64,000 nucleotides of DNA from Nemertoderma westbladi (taxonomy: Eukaryota > Xenacoelomorpha > Nemertodermatida > Nemertodermatidae), in NCBI GenBank assembly GCA_032718475.1, contig JAUCBJ010007760.1, positions 1 through 64,000 of the forward strand, written 5' to 3'. The position numbers were made by a program, and so were the translations under genes. Numbering within the stretch: position 1 is the stretch's first letter; each line of letters opens with the position of its first letter. This document shows, piece after piece, positions 63,412 to 64,000 of the stretch. The notes beneath the pieces were generated by a model. That model was given only the letters and a program-made list of their open reading frames with translations. It was not told where the DNA came from and did no database searches.

Positions 63412-64000
63412 TGTTCGCGCTTTTAGACCTTTAGCAGTTTAACCTGCCAATTTTAATTGTCTTTTTGTATATCAATTATTTAATGTACTGAAGTTACATC
63501 AGCCGAAGCCAGCCTGTGCGCGACCATTCACCCACAGTTAAGGGAGACTGGATTCGGATGCTTTGATAGTGATTGCAGTGTAGACCTACTGTATTATTTG
63601 ATTGATCGTTAATATATAATCTCTGACAATATATTTACTTTCGGGGAAATATTAACAGTTCCTTTAGGACGTGGCGCTTTAAGTATAAAAACAGAGTTAT
63701 GACTTATACTAATCACAACTGGATGGCTACTGAGTTTCGTAAAAAGCGCATTCTTTAGGAGATGTTTTATTAACCTTCACACTACTTCACACGACTTAAC
63801 ACTACTGCGCACTGATCTGCCGACCGTCACTGAATTTGATCATATATAAGGAGGATCGCAACTGACACATGTAGGGATCATGAAATAGCATTTAATTCAC
63901 ACAAAACCACTATAATGTAAGTCGCAGTTGCTACCGGTAAACCTGTTCCTCTAACCTTCAGTAATCAAGAAGATTGGGGGTTTTATGATTATTCATCGGT
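63412..64000 (+). mobile_element. LTR-X, left part, running off the window
   Basis: Starts TGTTCGCGCTTTTAGACC and aligns with the reverse complement of 48884 downwards: GCAGTTTAACC, GCGCGACCATTCACCC, TTCCTTTAGGACGTGGCGC and CATGTAGGG are shared. A TATA-like ATATATAAGG lies at 63841-63851. Whether this is a solo LTR or the start of a full element is not visible. Confidence 0.75.

Overview
The window is animal (metazoan) DNA built almost entirely from mobile elements layered into one another. The evidence is BEL/Pao LTR retrotransposons, endonuclease-type LINEs, a tRNA-derived SINE, TTAA-flanked piggyBac-like elements, minisatellites and AT-rich spacers. No bacterial signals are present (no operons, no Shine-Dalgarno-led gene runs). 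The sequence points to an invertebrate, but I cannot name the species. The only candidate host-gene piece is a single 221-bp exon-like block at 51395-51615. Family names used here (LINE-A to LINE-D, LTR-B, LTR-X) are local labels.

Layout. 1-2876: 5'-truncated LINE-A and a LINE-B fragment split by a solo LTR. 2877-6345: long but broken LINE-A. 6346-16361: a decayed BEL/Pao pol gene interrupted by an intact BEL/Pao element (8479-15057) with identical LTRs, one 1851-codon gag-pol frame and a 5-bp target duplication. 16362-21190: degenerate repeats around an orphan gag-like gene. 21540-34683: LINE-A copies, one of them split by a 7.6-kb BEL-like element (24521-32146) that encodes gag and protease but no reverse transcriptase. 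34684-37230: LTR-element remnant and LINE-B. 37775-50319: a 50-bp minisatellite into which a 9.6-kb LINE-C has inserted. LINE-C has a very long ORF1 with a cysteine cluster, about 34 Pro/Ser/Thr decapeptide repeats and a Ulp1-like cysteine protease signature, and it is itself split by a solo LTR. 50320-52260: spacer with the exon candidate. 52260-55060: LINE-A 3' end abutting LINE-D. 55301-58594: two TTAA-flanked elements with internal repeats, and a SINE between them. 58740-64000: LINE-B, a solo LTR with a nested LINE-A, another LINE-A fragment, and the edge of a second LTR-X.

The layers give a relative chronology because each insertion interrupts an older one. Target duplications visible by eye are 5 bp for all LTR elements, 11-14 bp for LINE-A, 13 bp for the SINE and TTAA for the piggyBac-like element. 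The most interesting items are the protease-bearing LINE-C, the pol-less BEL-like element whose frame breaks all fall at G-runs, and the piggyBac-like element with a long internal inverted repeat. All similarity statements are from reading the sequence; no database search was run.
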